From positions 1-64,000 of the forward strand of contig PAPH01000009.1 of the NCBI GenBank assembly GCA_002709005.1: a stretch of DNA of 64,000 bases. Direction: 5' to 3'. The position numbers were made by a program, and so were the translations under genes. This stretch comes from Hyphomicrobiales bacterium (GTDB lineage Bacteria; Pseudomonadota; Alphaproteobacteria; Rhizobiales; Rhizobiaceae). Under the pieces are notes generated by a model, which made no database searches, was not told the origin of the DNA, and worked only from the letters and a program-made list of their open reading frames with translations. The first letter of the stretch is position 1. Every line of letters starts with the position of its first letter. Of the stretch, positions 48,308-57,600 are shown one piece after another.

Positions 48308-49608
48308 CGGCGAAAATACTCCGCGGGCGGCTGCTCTCCTTCCTCGCGCGTCCCGCCGGGCGGGATGACACGTCTAGCTATTTTTTCGAGGAGGACGGCG
48401 CGCTGCTGATCGCCGAGGGCCGCATCGCGGCGACCGGGACGTTCAGCGAGATCATGGACGAGGCCGATGAAGGGATCGAGGTCATCGATCACCGGCCGCA
48501 CCTCATTCTGCCGGGCTTCATCGATCCGCATATCCACTTCCCGCAGATGCAGGTGACCGCATCTTACGCGGCAAGCCTGCTCGAATGGCTCAACACCTAC
48601 ACCTTCGTCGAGGAACAGCGTTTTGCCGACCGCGAGCACGCGGCCCGCTTCGCCGATCTGTTCTTCGACGAACTGCTGCGGCACGGCACCACCACGGCGT
48701 CGGCCTTCTGTTCGGTGCACACCACTTCCGCCGACGCGTTTTTCGAGGCCGCCTGCCAGCGCAAGCTGATGATGATTGGCGGCAAGGTGATGATGGACCG
48801 CAACGCGCCCGGCAAGCTGACGGACACACCGGAGAAAAGCTACGAGGACACCAAGAAGGTCATCTCGCGCTGGCATGGGCGGGGACGCGCGTTGGTGGCG
48901 ATCACACCGCGGTTTGCGATTACCTCGACGCCCGAGCAACTGGAGATGGCGCAGGCGCTCTCCGAGGAGTTTCCCGATCTTCACATCCAGACGCATCTTT
49001 CGGAGAACGATGCCGAGATCGAATTGACGATGAAGCTCTATCCGGAGGCGAAGGACTATACCGACGTCTATGCGCGTTACGGGCTTCTGGGGCGGAAGAC
49101 GCTGCTCGGCCATGCCATCCATCTTTCAGACCGCGAGATGGACGCCATCGCGGAAGCAGGCTCCATCGCCGTGCACTGCCCAACCTCGAACCTGTTCCTG
49201 GGCTCCGGGCTGTTCGATCTCGAACGGCTCGACGCGAAGAACGTCAGGGTCGCGGTCGCGACCGACATCGGCGGCGGCACCAGCTATTCCATGCTGCGGA
49301 CGCTCGACGAGGCCTACAAGATCCAGCAATTGAAGAAGAACCGGCTCTCGCCGATCGAAAGCTTCTGGTGGGCGACGCGCGGCAACGCCGAAGCTCTCGG
49401 GCTGGAAAAGCGGATCGGCACGCTTGCCGCTGGCAGCGACGCCGACATCATCGTGCTGGACTCCGCCGTGACCCCTGCTATGGCTATCCGGCGCGAGACG
49501 GTGGAAACGCTCGAGGAAGAACTCTTCCTGCTCCAGACCATGGGCGATGACCGTTGTGTCCGCGAGGTCTATGTCGCGGGCCGTGCCTCCCATCCCGACC
49601 GGCGCTGA
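48304..49608 (+). CDS. guaD: Guanine deaminase
   Basis: 434-aa amidohydrolase turning guanine into xanthine. Metal-binding motif GFIDPHIHFPQMQV near residue 75, IQTHLSEN near 225, GHAIHLSDREM with the metal His, and ATDIGGGTSYSML with the catalytic Asp. The NTYTFVEEQRF stretch is typical of guanine deaminase. Its ATG overlaps the puuD stop, so both are made together and feed the same urate pathway via XdhAB. Confidence 0.95.
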   Translation: MTAKILRGRLLSFLARPAGRDDTSSYFFEEDGALLIAEGRIAATGTFSEIMDEADEGIEVIDHRPHLILPGFIDPHIHFPQMQVTASYAASLLEWLNTYTFVEEQRFADREHAARFADLFFDELLRHGTTTASAFCSVHTTSADAFFEAACQRKLMMIGGKVMMDRNAPGKLTDTPEKSYEDTKKVISRWHGRGRALVAITPRFAITSTPEQLEMAQALSEEFPDLHIQTHLSENDAEIELTMKLYPEAKDYTDVYARYGLLGRKTLLGHAIHLSDREMDAIAEAGSIAVHCPTSNLFLGSGLFDLERLDAKNVRVAVATDIGGGTSYSMLRTLDEAYKIQQLKKNRLSPIESFWWATRGNAEALGLEKRIGTLAAGSDADIIVLDSAVTPAMAIRRETVETLEEELFLLQTMGDDRCVREVYVAGRASHPDRR

Positions 49609-49636
49609 CGGGCTGGTCCAGGCACAAGAGCAAATC

Positions 49637-50044
49637 ATGGAAACGACCGTTGAATTGCATAACGTCCCCGGCACCGGCGCGGCGATGGGCTGGGCCGGCG
49701 GCCACACCGTGGTGATCGACCGCCCGGAAGGGCGCGCCGGCGGCATGGGGCTCGGTTTCAGCGGCGCGCAGATGCTGGCGGTGGCGGTGGGCGGCTGCTT
49801 CTGCAACAGCCTGCGCTACGCGGCCGCCTCCCTCGATATAGAGATCGACGTCGTCGAGGTTTCGGTGACCGTCGTGCTCGGTGGAGAGCCGCTGGTGACG
49901 CAGGAAGCCCGGCTGGACGTCCACTGCACCCGCACCGACGGCGGCGACACCAGCGAACTGATAGAGAAGACGAAGCAGACCTGCATGGTCGCCAACACTC
50001 TGCAACGGGGTGTGAAACTGACCGTCGGTACACGCGCGTCCTAG
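49637..50044 (+). CDS. OsmC family protein
   Basis: 135-aa protein of the OsmC/Ohr fold. Conserved cysteines lie in AVAVGGCFCNSLRYAA and in KQTCMVANTLQRGV; in the family a pair of cysteines reduces organic hydroperoxides. ATG 49637 has AAGAG upstream; a longer in-frame start inside guaD is less likely. It is 28 bp after guaD, so it is probably the third gene of the operon. A link to purine breakdown is not established; peroxide protection is a guess. Confidence 0.82.
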   Translation: METTVELHNVPGTGAAMGWAGGHTVVIDRPEGRAGGMGLGFSGAQMLAVAVGGCFCNSLRYAAASLDIEIDVVEVSVTVVLGGEPLVTQEARLDVHCTRTDGGDTSELIEKTKQTCMVANTLQRGVKLTVGTRAS

Positions 50045-50105
50045 CCTCGATGCTTGTCAGACATCAGACCCGGCAACCGAATTTCGCCTATGTCATAATT
50101 CTGTC

Positions 50106-50120
50106 TTAACCATTCATTAA
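50106..50120. promoter_or_regulatory. CtrA-type box TTAA-N7-TTAA
   Basis: TTAACCATTCATTAA is an exact match to the full CtrA consensus of alphaproteobacteria. It lies in the 300-bp gap after the osmC-like gene. No protein-coding gene starts nearby on the plus strand. A possible -10 (TGTTAG, 50137-50142) sits 16 bp after the second half site. Confidence 0.5.
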
Positions 50121-50144
50121 GGATATCGGTGCAAGCTGTTAGAC

Positions 50145-50214
50145 AGCAACGGTTTTCAAAGCCGTTTAGGGTCGCGTGTGCACGGATGTACTGCCACGCG
50201 GCTTTTGCTTTTTT
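50145..50214 (+). ncRNA. Candidate small RNA with terminator
   Basis: Downstream of the CtrA-type box come a small hairpin ACGGTT-TTCAA-AGCCGT (50149-50165) and then a terminator-like stem GTCGCGTG-(16)-CACGCGGC (50171-50202) followed by TTTTGCTTTTTT. Together they would give an RNA of about 70 nt. The second stem might merely end the osmC transcript. No homology to a known sRNA is claimed. Confidence 0.35.
50171..50214 (+). terminator. Rho-independent terminator after the osmC-like gene
   Basis: An 8-bp stem with one G-U pair, a 16-base loop, and a U-rich tail of 12 bases interrupted by GC. It would end the puuD-guaD-osmC transcript and any RNA started at the CtrA-type box. Confidence 0.55.
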
Positions 50215-50238
50215 AGGCTTCCCGAAAATCCGGAACGC

Positions 50239-50344
50239 TAGAGCATCCTGCCTTCAGGCGGAATCGCCTGAGGCAGAAAAGATGCTCTACAATCAAAGGA
50301 GTAGAGCGTGCTTTGTGCGTCCATATGGACGCACGCCGCTCTAG
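50239..50344. repeat. RIME-like palindromic intergenic element
   Basis: About 106 bp made of two palindromes. The first pairs TAGAGCATC with GATGCTCTA (50239-50247, 50281-50289) and contains CTGCCTTCAGGCG/CGCCTGAGGCAG. The second has TAGAGCG paired with CGCTCTA around the perfect 20-bp palindrome GTGCGTCCATATGGACGCAC (50315-50334). This two-stem design and size match the Rhizobium intergenic mosaic elements. It ends 3 bp before the uraH stop. I see no other copy in the window. Confidence 0.7.
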
Positions 50345-50346
50345 CC

Positions 50347-50721
50347 TCAACTGCCGCGATAGGTGGAGTAGCTGTAGGGCGAGACCAGCAGCGGCACGTG
50401 GTAGTGGCTCTCCGCATCGGCGATCCCGAAACGGATCGGAATGACGTCGAGAAACGGCGGTTCCGGAATTTCGACACCGGCTTCGCGGAAATAATCCCCA
50501 GCGTGAAAGACGAGCCGGTAGACGCCGGCGCGCATTTCGGTGCCGAGCAGCAGCGCGCCGTCGACACGGCCGTCGTAGTTGGTGATCATGGAACGGATCG
50601 ACACCCACTCGCCGCTTTCGAGCCTGAAGAGCTCTATCTGCATTCCGGAGGCAGGCACGCCGCTCGCGGTATCGAGAACATGGGTGGTGAGCCGGCCTTC
50701 GCCCTGCTTGACGTTGGTCAT
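50347..50721 (-). CDS. uraH: 5-Hydroxyisourate hydrolase
   Basis: 124-aa transthyretin-like enzyme hydrolysing 5-hydroxyisourate to [24 protein letters not shown] at the start carries a catalytic His, and the C-terminal YRGS tetrapeptide is the HIU-hydrolase hallmark. [19 protein letters not shown] holds a second catalytic His. GGGAGAGGGAA precedes ATG 50721. Last gene of the puuE-uraD-allA-uraH operon. Confidence 0.96.
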   Translation of the reverse strand: MTNVKQGEGRLTTHVLDTASGVPASGMQIELFRLESGEWVSIRSMITNYDGRVDGALLLGTEMRAGVYRLVFHAGDYFREAGVEIPEPPFLDVIPIRFGIADAESHYHVPLLVSPYSYSTYRGS

Positions 50722-50733
50722 TTCCCTCTCCCT

Positions 50734-51225
50734 TCAAGGCGCCAGAAGACTGTAGGGTGCGGGATAATCCGCCTCCTCGAGATTGTTGCCGGGACCATCC
50801 CGGTCGACAACCAGAAAATCGCTGACCACGCCCAGCGCGATGAGCGGATGATGCCAGACGTTGCGGCCATATTGCAGGCCGATGTCGCCGGGCACAAGGA
50901 AGGCACGCGGTTCGCCCGGCCGTCCGCCCTCGTCCGGGGCGACCACGGCGATCCAATCACGGCCCGAGAGCGGGAAGAAGGCCTGGCTGCCGAGCGGGTG
51001 ACGCTCCATCATGTCCACGCGGTAGGGCAAGTTTCGCGGCTGTCCGCGAAACAGGGAGATAATGGTCCCTCCGCCTTCCGTTTCCGTATCGGCTGTCGCG
51101 AGCGCATGAAAGCGCTCGGTCGTGCCACCGTTGATCAGGCGAAGTTCGGCCCCGTCGGTGGTCATCACCGTGCCGAAAGGCGCGAAACTTCCAGCATCGA
51201 TGGGCTCGCAGCGCAACTCGGTCAT
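50734..51225 (-). CDS. allA: Ureidoglycolate lyase
   Basis: 163-aa cupin-fold enzyme splitting ureidoglycolate into glyoxylate and urea. Typical stretches: FAPFGTVMTTDGA, MMERHPLGSQAFFPLSGRDW and GRNVWHHPLIAL with metal-binding histidines. Its ATG overlaps the uraD stop, and uraH follows after 12 bp. It needs ureidoglycolate, normally from allantoicase, which is not in the window. Confidence 0.94.
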   Translation of the reverse strand: MTELRCEPIDAGSFAPFGTVMTTDGAELRLINGGTTERFHALATADTETEGGGTIISLFRGQPRNLPYRVDMMERHPLGSQAFFPLSGRDWIAVVAPDEGGRPGEPRAFLVPGDIGLQYGRNVWHHPLIALGVVSDFLVVDRDGPGNNLEEADYPAPYSLLAP

Positions 51226-51722
51226 GCCGTATCTCCGTTGACGAGATCGGTGATCCGGAAGTCGGCGATCCGCTCGACCTGGGCGCAGGCGACCTCGAAC
51301 TCCTCGTCGAGCGTATGGGTGACGCGGTCCTCGAAAGCCTCGAGGATCGAATGCTTGTCGTGGCCGCGCACGGCTATGATGAAGGGAAAACCGAAGGTCT
51401 CCATGTAGCGGTCATTGAGCTCGGTGAACCGGGCGTGTTCATCCGGCGTCAAACGGTCGAGGCCTGCACCGGCCTGTTCCGCCTTTGACGAGGCGGTCAA
51501 CTGATTGGCGAGCGCCAGTCGGCCGGCGAGATCCGGGTGGGCGCGCAGCACCTCGGTGCGTGCCCTGCGGCTCGCCGCCCGGAACTCGGCGCACATCGCC
51601 TCGTGCACGCCTGTCGAGGTCAGCGGCTCGCTGATGCGATCGTGATCCCAGGCGCGCTCGGCAATCCATGGGGAATGCTCGAACACATCGCCGAAGCGGT
51701 CGACGAATTCCTCTCGGGTCAT
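51222..51722 (-). CDS. uraD: 2-Oxo-4-hydroxy-4-carboxy-5-ureidoimidazoline decarboxylase
   Basis: 166-aa helical enzyme producing (S)-allantoin from OHCU. EFVDRFGDVFEHSPWIAERA near the start carries the catalytic His. HPDLAGRLALANQLTASSKAEQAGAGLD and FGFPFIIAVRGHDKHSIL are conserved in the family. It is 13 bp after puuE and overlaps allA. The order in this operon differs from the reaction order. Confidence 0.95.
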   Translation of the reverse strand: MTREEFVDRFGDVFEHSPWIAERAWDHDRISEPLTSTGVHEAMCAEFRAASRRARTEVLRAHPDLAGRLALANQLTASSKAEQAGAGLDRLTPDEHARFTELNDRYMETFGFPFIIAVRGHDKHSILEAFEDRVTHTLDEEFEVACAQVERIADFRITDLVNGDTA

Positions 51723-51735
51723 CTCGGCTCTCCGT

Positions 51736-52650
51736 CTATTCCGGCGGGTGGCGGGTGCGCCAGTGATTGGCGATGTCGATGCGCCGGCAGACCCAGGCCT
51801 TGTCGTGCGAGGCGACGTAGTCGAGGAACCGGGCGAGCGCGGCGGCGCGGCCCGGCCGTCCGACCAGACGGCAGTGCAGCCCGATCGACATCATTTTCGG
51901 GCTGCCCGCGGCGCCCTCGGCCATCAACACATCGAAGCTATCCTTGAGATAGGTGAAGAACTGGTCGCCGGAATTGAACCCTTGCGGGGTGGCAAAGCGC
52001 ATGTCGTTGGCATCAAGCGTATAGGGCACGATGAGATGCGGCCCGTTCGGCCCCTTGACGTAATAGGGAAGCTCGTCGGCATAGGAATCCGCGGAGTAGA
52101 CGAAGCCGCCCTCCTCCATCACCAGCTTCAGCGTATTGATCGAGGGCTTGCCCTGGTAGATCCCGAGCGGCCGCGAGCCGGTGACCTCGGTGTGGATGCG
52201 CACGCATTCTGCGATGTGGCGGCGTTCTTCCTCCTCCGAAAAATCCCTGTACTCGAGCCAGCGCAGGCCGTGACTGGCGATTTCCCAGTCCGCTTCCTTC
52301 ATGGCGGCGACGGCTTCGGGGTTGCGCGCCATGGCGAGCGCCACGCCGTAGACGGTGAGCGTCATCTTGCGCTCGGTGAACATGCGCCAAAGCCGCCAGA
52401 AGCCGGCGCGGGAGCCATATTCGTAGAGCGATTCCATATTGAGGTTTCGCTGTCCGGGCCAAGGCTGGGCACCGACGATTTCGGAGAGAAGCGATTCCGA
52501 GGCGGGATCACCGTCGAGAATCGAGCTCTCGCCGCCTTCCTCGTAGTTGAGCACGAACTGCACGGCGAGATGCGCGCCGTTCGGCCAGTCTGCGAAGGGG
52601 ACATCTCGGCCATAGCCGACGAGATCGCGCGGATAGGTGTCAGTCGTCAT
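51736..52650 (-). CDS. puuE: Allantoinase PuuE (polysaccharide-deacetylase type)
   Basis: 304-aa enzyme of the PuuE group, structurally a NodB-like deacetylase and not a metal amidohydrolase; it opens allantoin to allantoate. YPRDLVGYGRDVPFADWPNGA and VQFVLNYEEGGESS are the characteristic N-terminal motifs, followed by EIASHGLRWLEY. It is the first gene of the four-gene minus-strand operon. GGGGAA precedes the ATG. Confidence 0.95.
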   Translation of the reverse strand: MTTDTYPRDLVGYGRDVPFADWPNGAHLAVQFVLNYEEGGESSILDGDPASESLLSEIVGAQPWPGQRNLNMESLYEYGSRAGFWRLWRMFTERKMTLTVYGVALAMARNPEAVAAMKEADWEIASHGLRWLEYRDFSEEEERRHIAECVRIHTEVTGSRPLGIYQGKPSINTLKLVMEEGGFVYSADSYADELPYYVKGPNGPHLIVPYTLDANDMRFATPQGFNSGDQFFTYLKDSFDVLMAEGAAGSPKMMSIGLHCRLVGRPGRAAALARFLDYVASHDKAWVCRRIDIANHWRTRHPPE

Positions 52651-52719
52651 CAGGTTCCCCGGCTTGTTGCGGGGAAAGACTAGCAGCGCGCGCCGGAAAG
52701 TCGAGTGCGGCCAATGGCT

Positions 52720-53907
52720 TCAGCTGGCACGGGAGCGAGATTTGGCGATGTGCGCTCCGACCGCGAAGGACACCGGAATATCGGGCCCGCCGGTCGCGCC
52801 GAGGCTGGCGAGAACGGCGTCGGCCATATGATGGGCGATGCCGAAGGTGATCTTGTAGCCGCCAGCGATTGCGAAGACGCCCGGGCTATCCGGAATTTCT
52901 CCGAGCATCGGATCCCGGCCCGCCGGACGCGGACGCAGTCCGGCCCAGCGACGGATCAGCCGGGCATTCCTCATTGCGGGAGACAACGCCCGTGCCTTTT
53001 CGATGACGGAATCGAGCTTCTCATCGGTCGAAAACGGCTCGGAGAACTCCGTCTCGCTGGTCGCTCCCACCGCCAGCGTGCCGTCGCCATGGGCGATGAC
53101 ATAGACGCCGTCGGCGAAGATGACAGGCAGTTCGTTCGCCGCTGCCGGGAGTTCGTCGGCCTCGAAAAGCGCCGCCTGCCCTTTCACCGGATTACCGAGC
53201 GCGCCGGCCGGGCTTCCGGTCAGGCCTTCGATCAGGGGGAACGCGCCCAGACCGGCGGCAATGACGAGATTTCCGAAGGAGATCTGCGTGGCCTCGGCAA
53301 GTTTCAGCGAACCGGCTTTGGCATCGATGCCGGCCGCTTCGCCCTCGACCAGCTGGAAAGATGCATGGGCGTAAAGCGCTGCCTTCAGCGCGGCAAGCAG
53401 ATGAACTGGCGAAATACGCGCGGAAAGATCGTCGAAGACGACGCCCAACGGAGCCTGCTCCACATCGAGCCATTCCGCGTAGGCTTCGGCTGCGGGAAGA
53501 TTGTAGGCGAAGCGATCGCTCCAGACGGAGTTAGCCGCCTCCACCCTCGCCTCGGCCTGACCGCGCTGACGTAGGGAGACGAGGGGCGTCAGCCGGCCCA
53601 CGCGGCGGTAGTGGACGGGCAATCCGGTTTCGACTTCCAGCCGCGCCGCTTCCTCTTCCAGCGCGCAGAGGGCGTCGAACTGGAACTGCTTCTTGCCGTC
53701 CCAGCGCTCGGGCATATGCGGCATGAGCGCGCCCATGAACCCGCCGCTGGCGCCGGCACCGACCGCGTCTTTCTCGACAAGGACAACGGAGAGACCGGCA
53801 CGGAGTGCCTTGAGCGCGGTCCAGAGGCCAGCGACGCCCGCTCCCACCACGACGAGATCGGCCGAAATTTGACCGAAGGGCGCAAGCTGTCTATCGGCTT
53901 GCGACAT
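52720..53907 (-). CDS. FAD-dependent oxidoreductase (MnmC oxidase-half-like)
   Basis: 395-aa DAO-type flavoprotein: FAD motif ADLVVVGAGVAGLWTALKAL near residue 17, then GAGASGGFMGALMPHMPERW, and a late GLRPRPAGRDPMLGEI with FAIAGGYKITFGIAHH. In gamma-proteobacteria such a domain is fused to the methyltransferase MnmD as MnmC and removes carboxymethyl from the wobble uridine. Its start codon overlaps that of mnmD on the other strand, which supports the same tRNA role here. Other substrates (amino acids) remain possible. puuE follows after 69 bp. Confidence 0.82.
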   Translation of the reverse strand: MSQADRQLAPFGQISADLVVVGAGVAGLWTALKALRAGLSVVLVEKDAVGAGASGGFMGALMPHMPERWDGKKQFQFDALCALEEEAARLEVETGLPVHYRRVGRLTPLVSLRQRGQAEARVEAANSVWSDRFAYNLPAAEAYAEWLDVEQAPLGVVFDDLSARISPVHLLAALKAALYAHASFQLVEGEAAGIDAKAGSLKLAEATQISFGNLVIAAGLGAFPLIEGLTGSPAGALGNPVKGQAALFEADELPAAANELPVIFADGVYVIAHGDGTLAVGATSETEFSEPFSTDEKLDSVIEKARALSPAMRNARLIRRWAGLRPRPAGRDPMLGEIPDSPGVFAIAGGYKITFGIAHHMADAVLASLGATGGPDIPVSFAVGAHIAKSRSRAS

Positions 53908-54640
53908 GAGCGATCATTCCGGCGAACAGGACGGGGCGAACCCTTTGGAGATCGAGTGGCATGAGGGCGATATGCCCTATTCGCCGCAGTTTGGCGATCA
54001 TTTTTACTCGCGCGGCGACGGGCGGCGCGAATGCGCCCACGTCTTCATCGGCGGTAACCGGCTGGAAGCCCGCTTCGCGGCCCGCGCCCCGCTGACCATC
54101 GCCGAGACCGGTTTCGGAACAGGACTGAACTTCGCCGAGACATGGCGGCAGTGGAAGGGGACGGCAACCGAAAAGGCGACCCTCGCTTTCGTCAGCTTCG
54201 AACGCTACCCGATGCCGCGCGCGGCGATCGCGCGGGCACTCTCCGCCTGGCCGGAAATCACGGCGGAGGCTGCTGCACTCGTCGCACAATGGCCGGAGCA
54301 ACCGGATGACAGCGACATCATCTTAGAGTTCGGGGCCGTCTCCCTCACCGTCCTCGTCGGAGTGGCGGAGGAGCGGATCGCGACCTGGAGCGGGATGGCG
54401 GATGCCTGGTATCTCGACGGGTTCGCGCCGTCGCGCAATCCCGAGATGTGGTCAGCGCAACTGATGAACGAAGTCGCGCGTCACACCGCGCCCGGCGGGT
54501 CCTTCGCGACCTATACATCGGCGGGATGGGTCCGGCGCAATCTCGCCGCGGCGGGGTTCGCTGTCGAGAAGCAGCCAGGCTTTGCCGGCAAGCGCGAGAT
54601 GTGCGCCGGCCGGCTGGAAGACGTCACGCGCTGCGAATAA
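53906..54640 (+). CDS. mnmD: tRNA (5-methylaminomethyl-2-thiouridine)(34) methyltransferase MnmD
   Basis: 244-aa SAM methyltransferase for the last step of mnm5s2U34 synthesis. SPQFGDHFYSRGDG matches the MnmC N-terminal pattern, ETGFGTGLNFAETWRQW is the SAM loop, and DAWYLDGFAPSRNPEMW is the active-site signature. The ATG shares CATG with the divergent flavoprotein gene and no clear binding site is seen. The 3' end overlaps the convergent histidine kinase gene by 17 bp. Confidence 0.93.
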   Translation: MSDHSGEQDGANPLEIEWHEGDMPYSPQFGDHFYSRGDGRRECAHVFIGGNRLEARFAARAPLTIAETGFGTGLNFAETWRQWKGTATEKATLAFVSFERYPMPRAAIARALSAWPEITAEAAALVAQWPEQPDDSDIILEFGAVSLTVLVGVAEERIATWSGMADAWYLDGFAPSRNPEMWSAQLMNEVARHTAPGGSFATYTSAGWVRRNLAAAGFAVEKQPGFAGKREMCAGRLEDVTRCE

Positions 54641-57600
54641 AGCGCCCGGCGACATCGGCCGGAATCCAGTCCTGGATCTTGGCTTCCAGCTTTTCCGGGC
54701 TGATCGGCTTGCACAGATAATCGTCCATGCCGGCCTCCAGGCAACGCTCGCGGTCGCCGGTCAGCGCATGGGCGGTCACCCCGATCACCGGCGTGCGTCC
54801 CAGCGACGGGTCGGCGGCTTCGGCTTCGCGGATCCTGCCCGTTGCTTCGTAGCCATTCATCACGGGCATGGAGACATCCATCAGGACGATTGCGGGCCGG
54901 TGGACGCGCCATGCCTCGAAGGCCGCGCCGCCATCGGGAACGAGAAGATAGTTGACGCCGCTCTCCTCGAGGATCTGGGAGAAGACGATCTGGTTCACCT
55001 CATTGTCCTCGGCCACCAGGATATCGATCTTCGTGCCACCGGAGACGGGGTCGGGGTCCGCCTGGACATGCGCCTCGGCCACGTTCGACGTTTCCGCCGC
55101 GTGCCGGGCGTGCATATCAGCCAGCCAGTCTCCCTCGACTTCCGTCTCGGGCGCGGGATCGGCGTCTTCGGGAACCAGCGGCGGCGAGGAAATGACACGT
55201 GGCGCTTCATCGTCTTTAACCGCTGGGGCCGCTTCGCGGTACTGGCGGATCTTGCTGCCGGCCCGCATGGCGTTGACGAGCGTTTCCAGGAGAAGCGACG
55301 AGCGCGCCGGCTTCATCAACGTGGCCTGGATGTTGAGTTCGGCGAAATCCGGTTCCGCGGCGCGGATATCCATCGACGTCAGCATGACGATGGGCAGTTC
55401 TTCCGCCGTGTAGCGGGCACGAATGGACCGGGCGACGTCAGCCCCGTTCCGCTCGGGCATGTGATAGTCGAGAATGAGCGCATCGACCTGCAGGCCATGG
55501 TGGCGGGCTGCCTCGAGAACCTCCTCACCCTCGGTGCCCGAACTTGCCGCGCATCCGTCAAGTCCCCAGGCGGTCAGTTGTTCGGACATGATCTGACGGT
55601 TGACCGCATTGTCGTCGATGACGAGCACGCGCGCGCCTTCTATGTCGATCTGCGGCTTTTCGGCGGGGACGAATTCGCGGTCGCGAGGCAGGCTCAAGCG
55701 GACAGTGAATACCGATCCCTTGCCGACCGTGCTTTCGACGCCGATTTCCCCTCCCATGAGGTCGATCAGCCGCGCAGTGATGGCGAGCCCCAGACCGGTT
55801 CCCTCATGGCGGCGCGTGGAGGACGCATCGACCTGAGAGAATTTTTCGAAGACCGATTGCAACTTGTCTTCCGGAATGCCGACCCCGGTGTCCTCGACCT
55901 TGAGCGTCAGATCCAGGCGGTCCCCCGCCGCCGGTACGCCCGCGAGCTCGACGAGAACATGGCCGGCCTCGGTGAACTTGACGGCGTTGCCGAGCATATT
56001 GGTGAGAATCTGGCGGATGCGGCCGGCGTCGCCCACCACCCGGGCATCGAGCGAGGGAGCGATGCGGACGACGAGTTCCACGTCCTTTTCCACCGCGCGC
56101 GCCGAGACGAGCGCCGCCACGTCCTCGATGGTTTCGCGCAGATCGAAGGGCGCGGTTTCGAGCACCATCTGCCCTGCGTCGATCTTCGAGAAGTCGAGAA
56201 TGTCATTGATGATCGTCAGGAGCGCGGTGCCGGATTTGACGATTATATCGGTGAAGGTCTTCTGGCGGCCGTCGAGATTGGTGCGCGCCAGCAGTTCCGC
56301 CATGCCGAGCACGCCGTTCATCGGCGTGCGTATCTCATGGCTCATATTGGCGAGGAACTCGGACTTGGCGCGATCGGCCGCCTCGGCCTTCTCAACGAGT
56401 TCGGCAAGGCGCGTTTCGCGGTTCTTGGCGTCGGTGATGTCGGTATAGGTCACCACCAGCGTGCTCCGCGAGGTCGGCTGGGCGTTGACCTTGACCCAAC
56501 TGCCGTTCGGCAGGCGACGCTCGCTGACATAGGCGGAACCTTCGCGGGCGCTCTCGATGATCGCCTCGATGGTTTCGTCGCGGCCCGTGAGGTCGAAATC
56601 GCCGCGGTCGCCGCAATATTCCAGATAGGCCCTCCAGTCGCTGCCCGGTCCGACGAGTTCCTTTGGAATGTCCATCATGCGGAGGAAGGTCGAGTTGGTG
56701 AAGCGAACCTTTTCGTCGACGACGATGAACAGACCCTGCGCCATGGCGCCGGCCGACATTCCAAGCAGTTCAGCGGCCGCTTCCGCGGTCTCGCGCGCGA
56801 CCCGCAGCTCGGTTTCCCGCTGCTTCATCGCGGTGACGTCCATGGTGGAGCACAGGAGGAAGTCCTTTCCCTCCGAGGAACGGAAGCGCGCCTTGCTGGT
56901 CAGATGCACTTGCTCTCGGCCGTCGAGGCCGGGAATGTGCAACTCCATCTGCAACGGATCGCCGGTTTCGAGAACCTTCCTGTCGCTGTCGACGATAGGC
57001 TCGCGCGGCATGGCAACCACATTGGACCCGTTGTCGCCGATGAGCTTTTCCTCCGGCGTCTGCGTCAGCTCGACGAAGGCCTTGTTGACGAAGACGAACC
57101 TGCATTCCTCGTCCTTGACGAAGGTCGGCACCGGAAGGGCCTCCAGAACCGCGCGGTAGAGGCCGTTCTCGACTTCCTTTTCGGCGAGCGCCTGCTCGCG
57201 ATGGACCAGTTCGGTCACATCGACGCGCAAGCCGAGGGTGGACCCGTCGGCGAGCTTCTGGTTGACCATCCGCAGCCAGCGGCCGTTGCCGAGCTTGTCA
57301 ACGAAGACCTGACCGTAGGCGTGATGGCTCTCCATCCGCGATCTGACCCACTCGTCGCGCGGATTGAGGATCCCCTGGCTGGCCCAGGCCGCCCGGAGCA
57401 CCTCCTTGCGGCTCATGCCAGGGGTCATCGTGTAGGCGCCTTCGATGAGCTTGTGCAGGGCCGGGTTGGCGTAGACGAACTTGTCGTCCGGCCCGTAGAG
57501 AACGATCCCGACATCGATCTTGTCGAGCGCCTCGTGGAGGCGGGCATTGACGCCTTCCACCGCGCGCGCGACGGAGGCGAGTGTCGCCGGCTTCTTTTCG

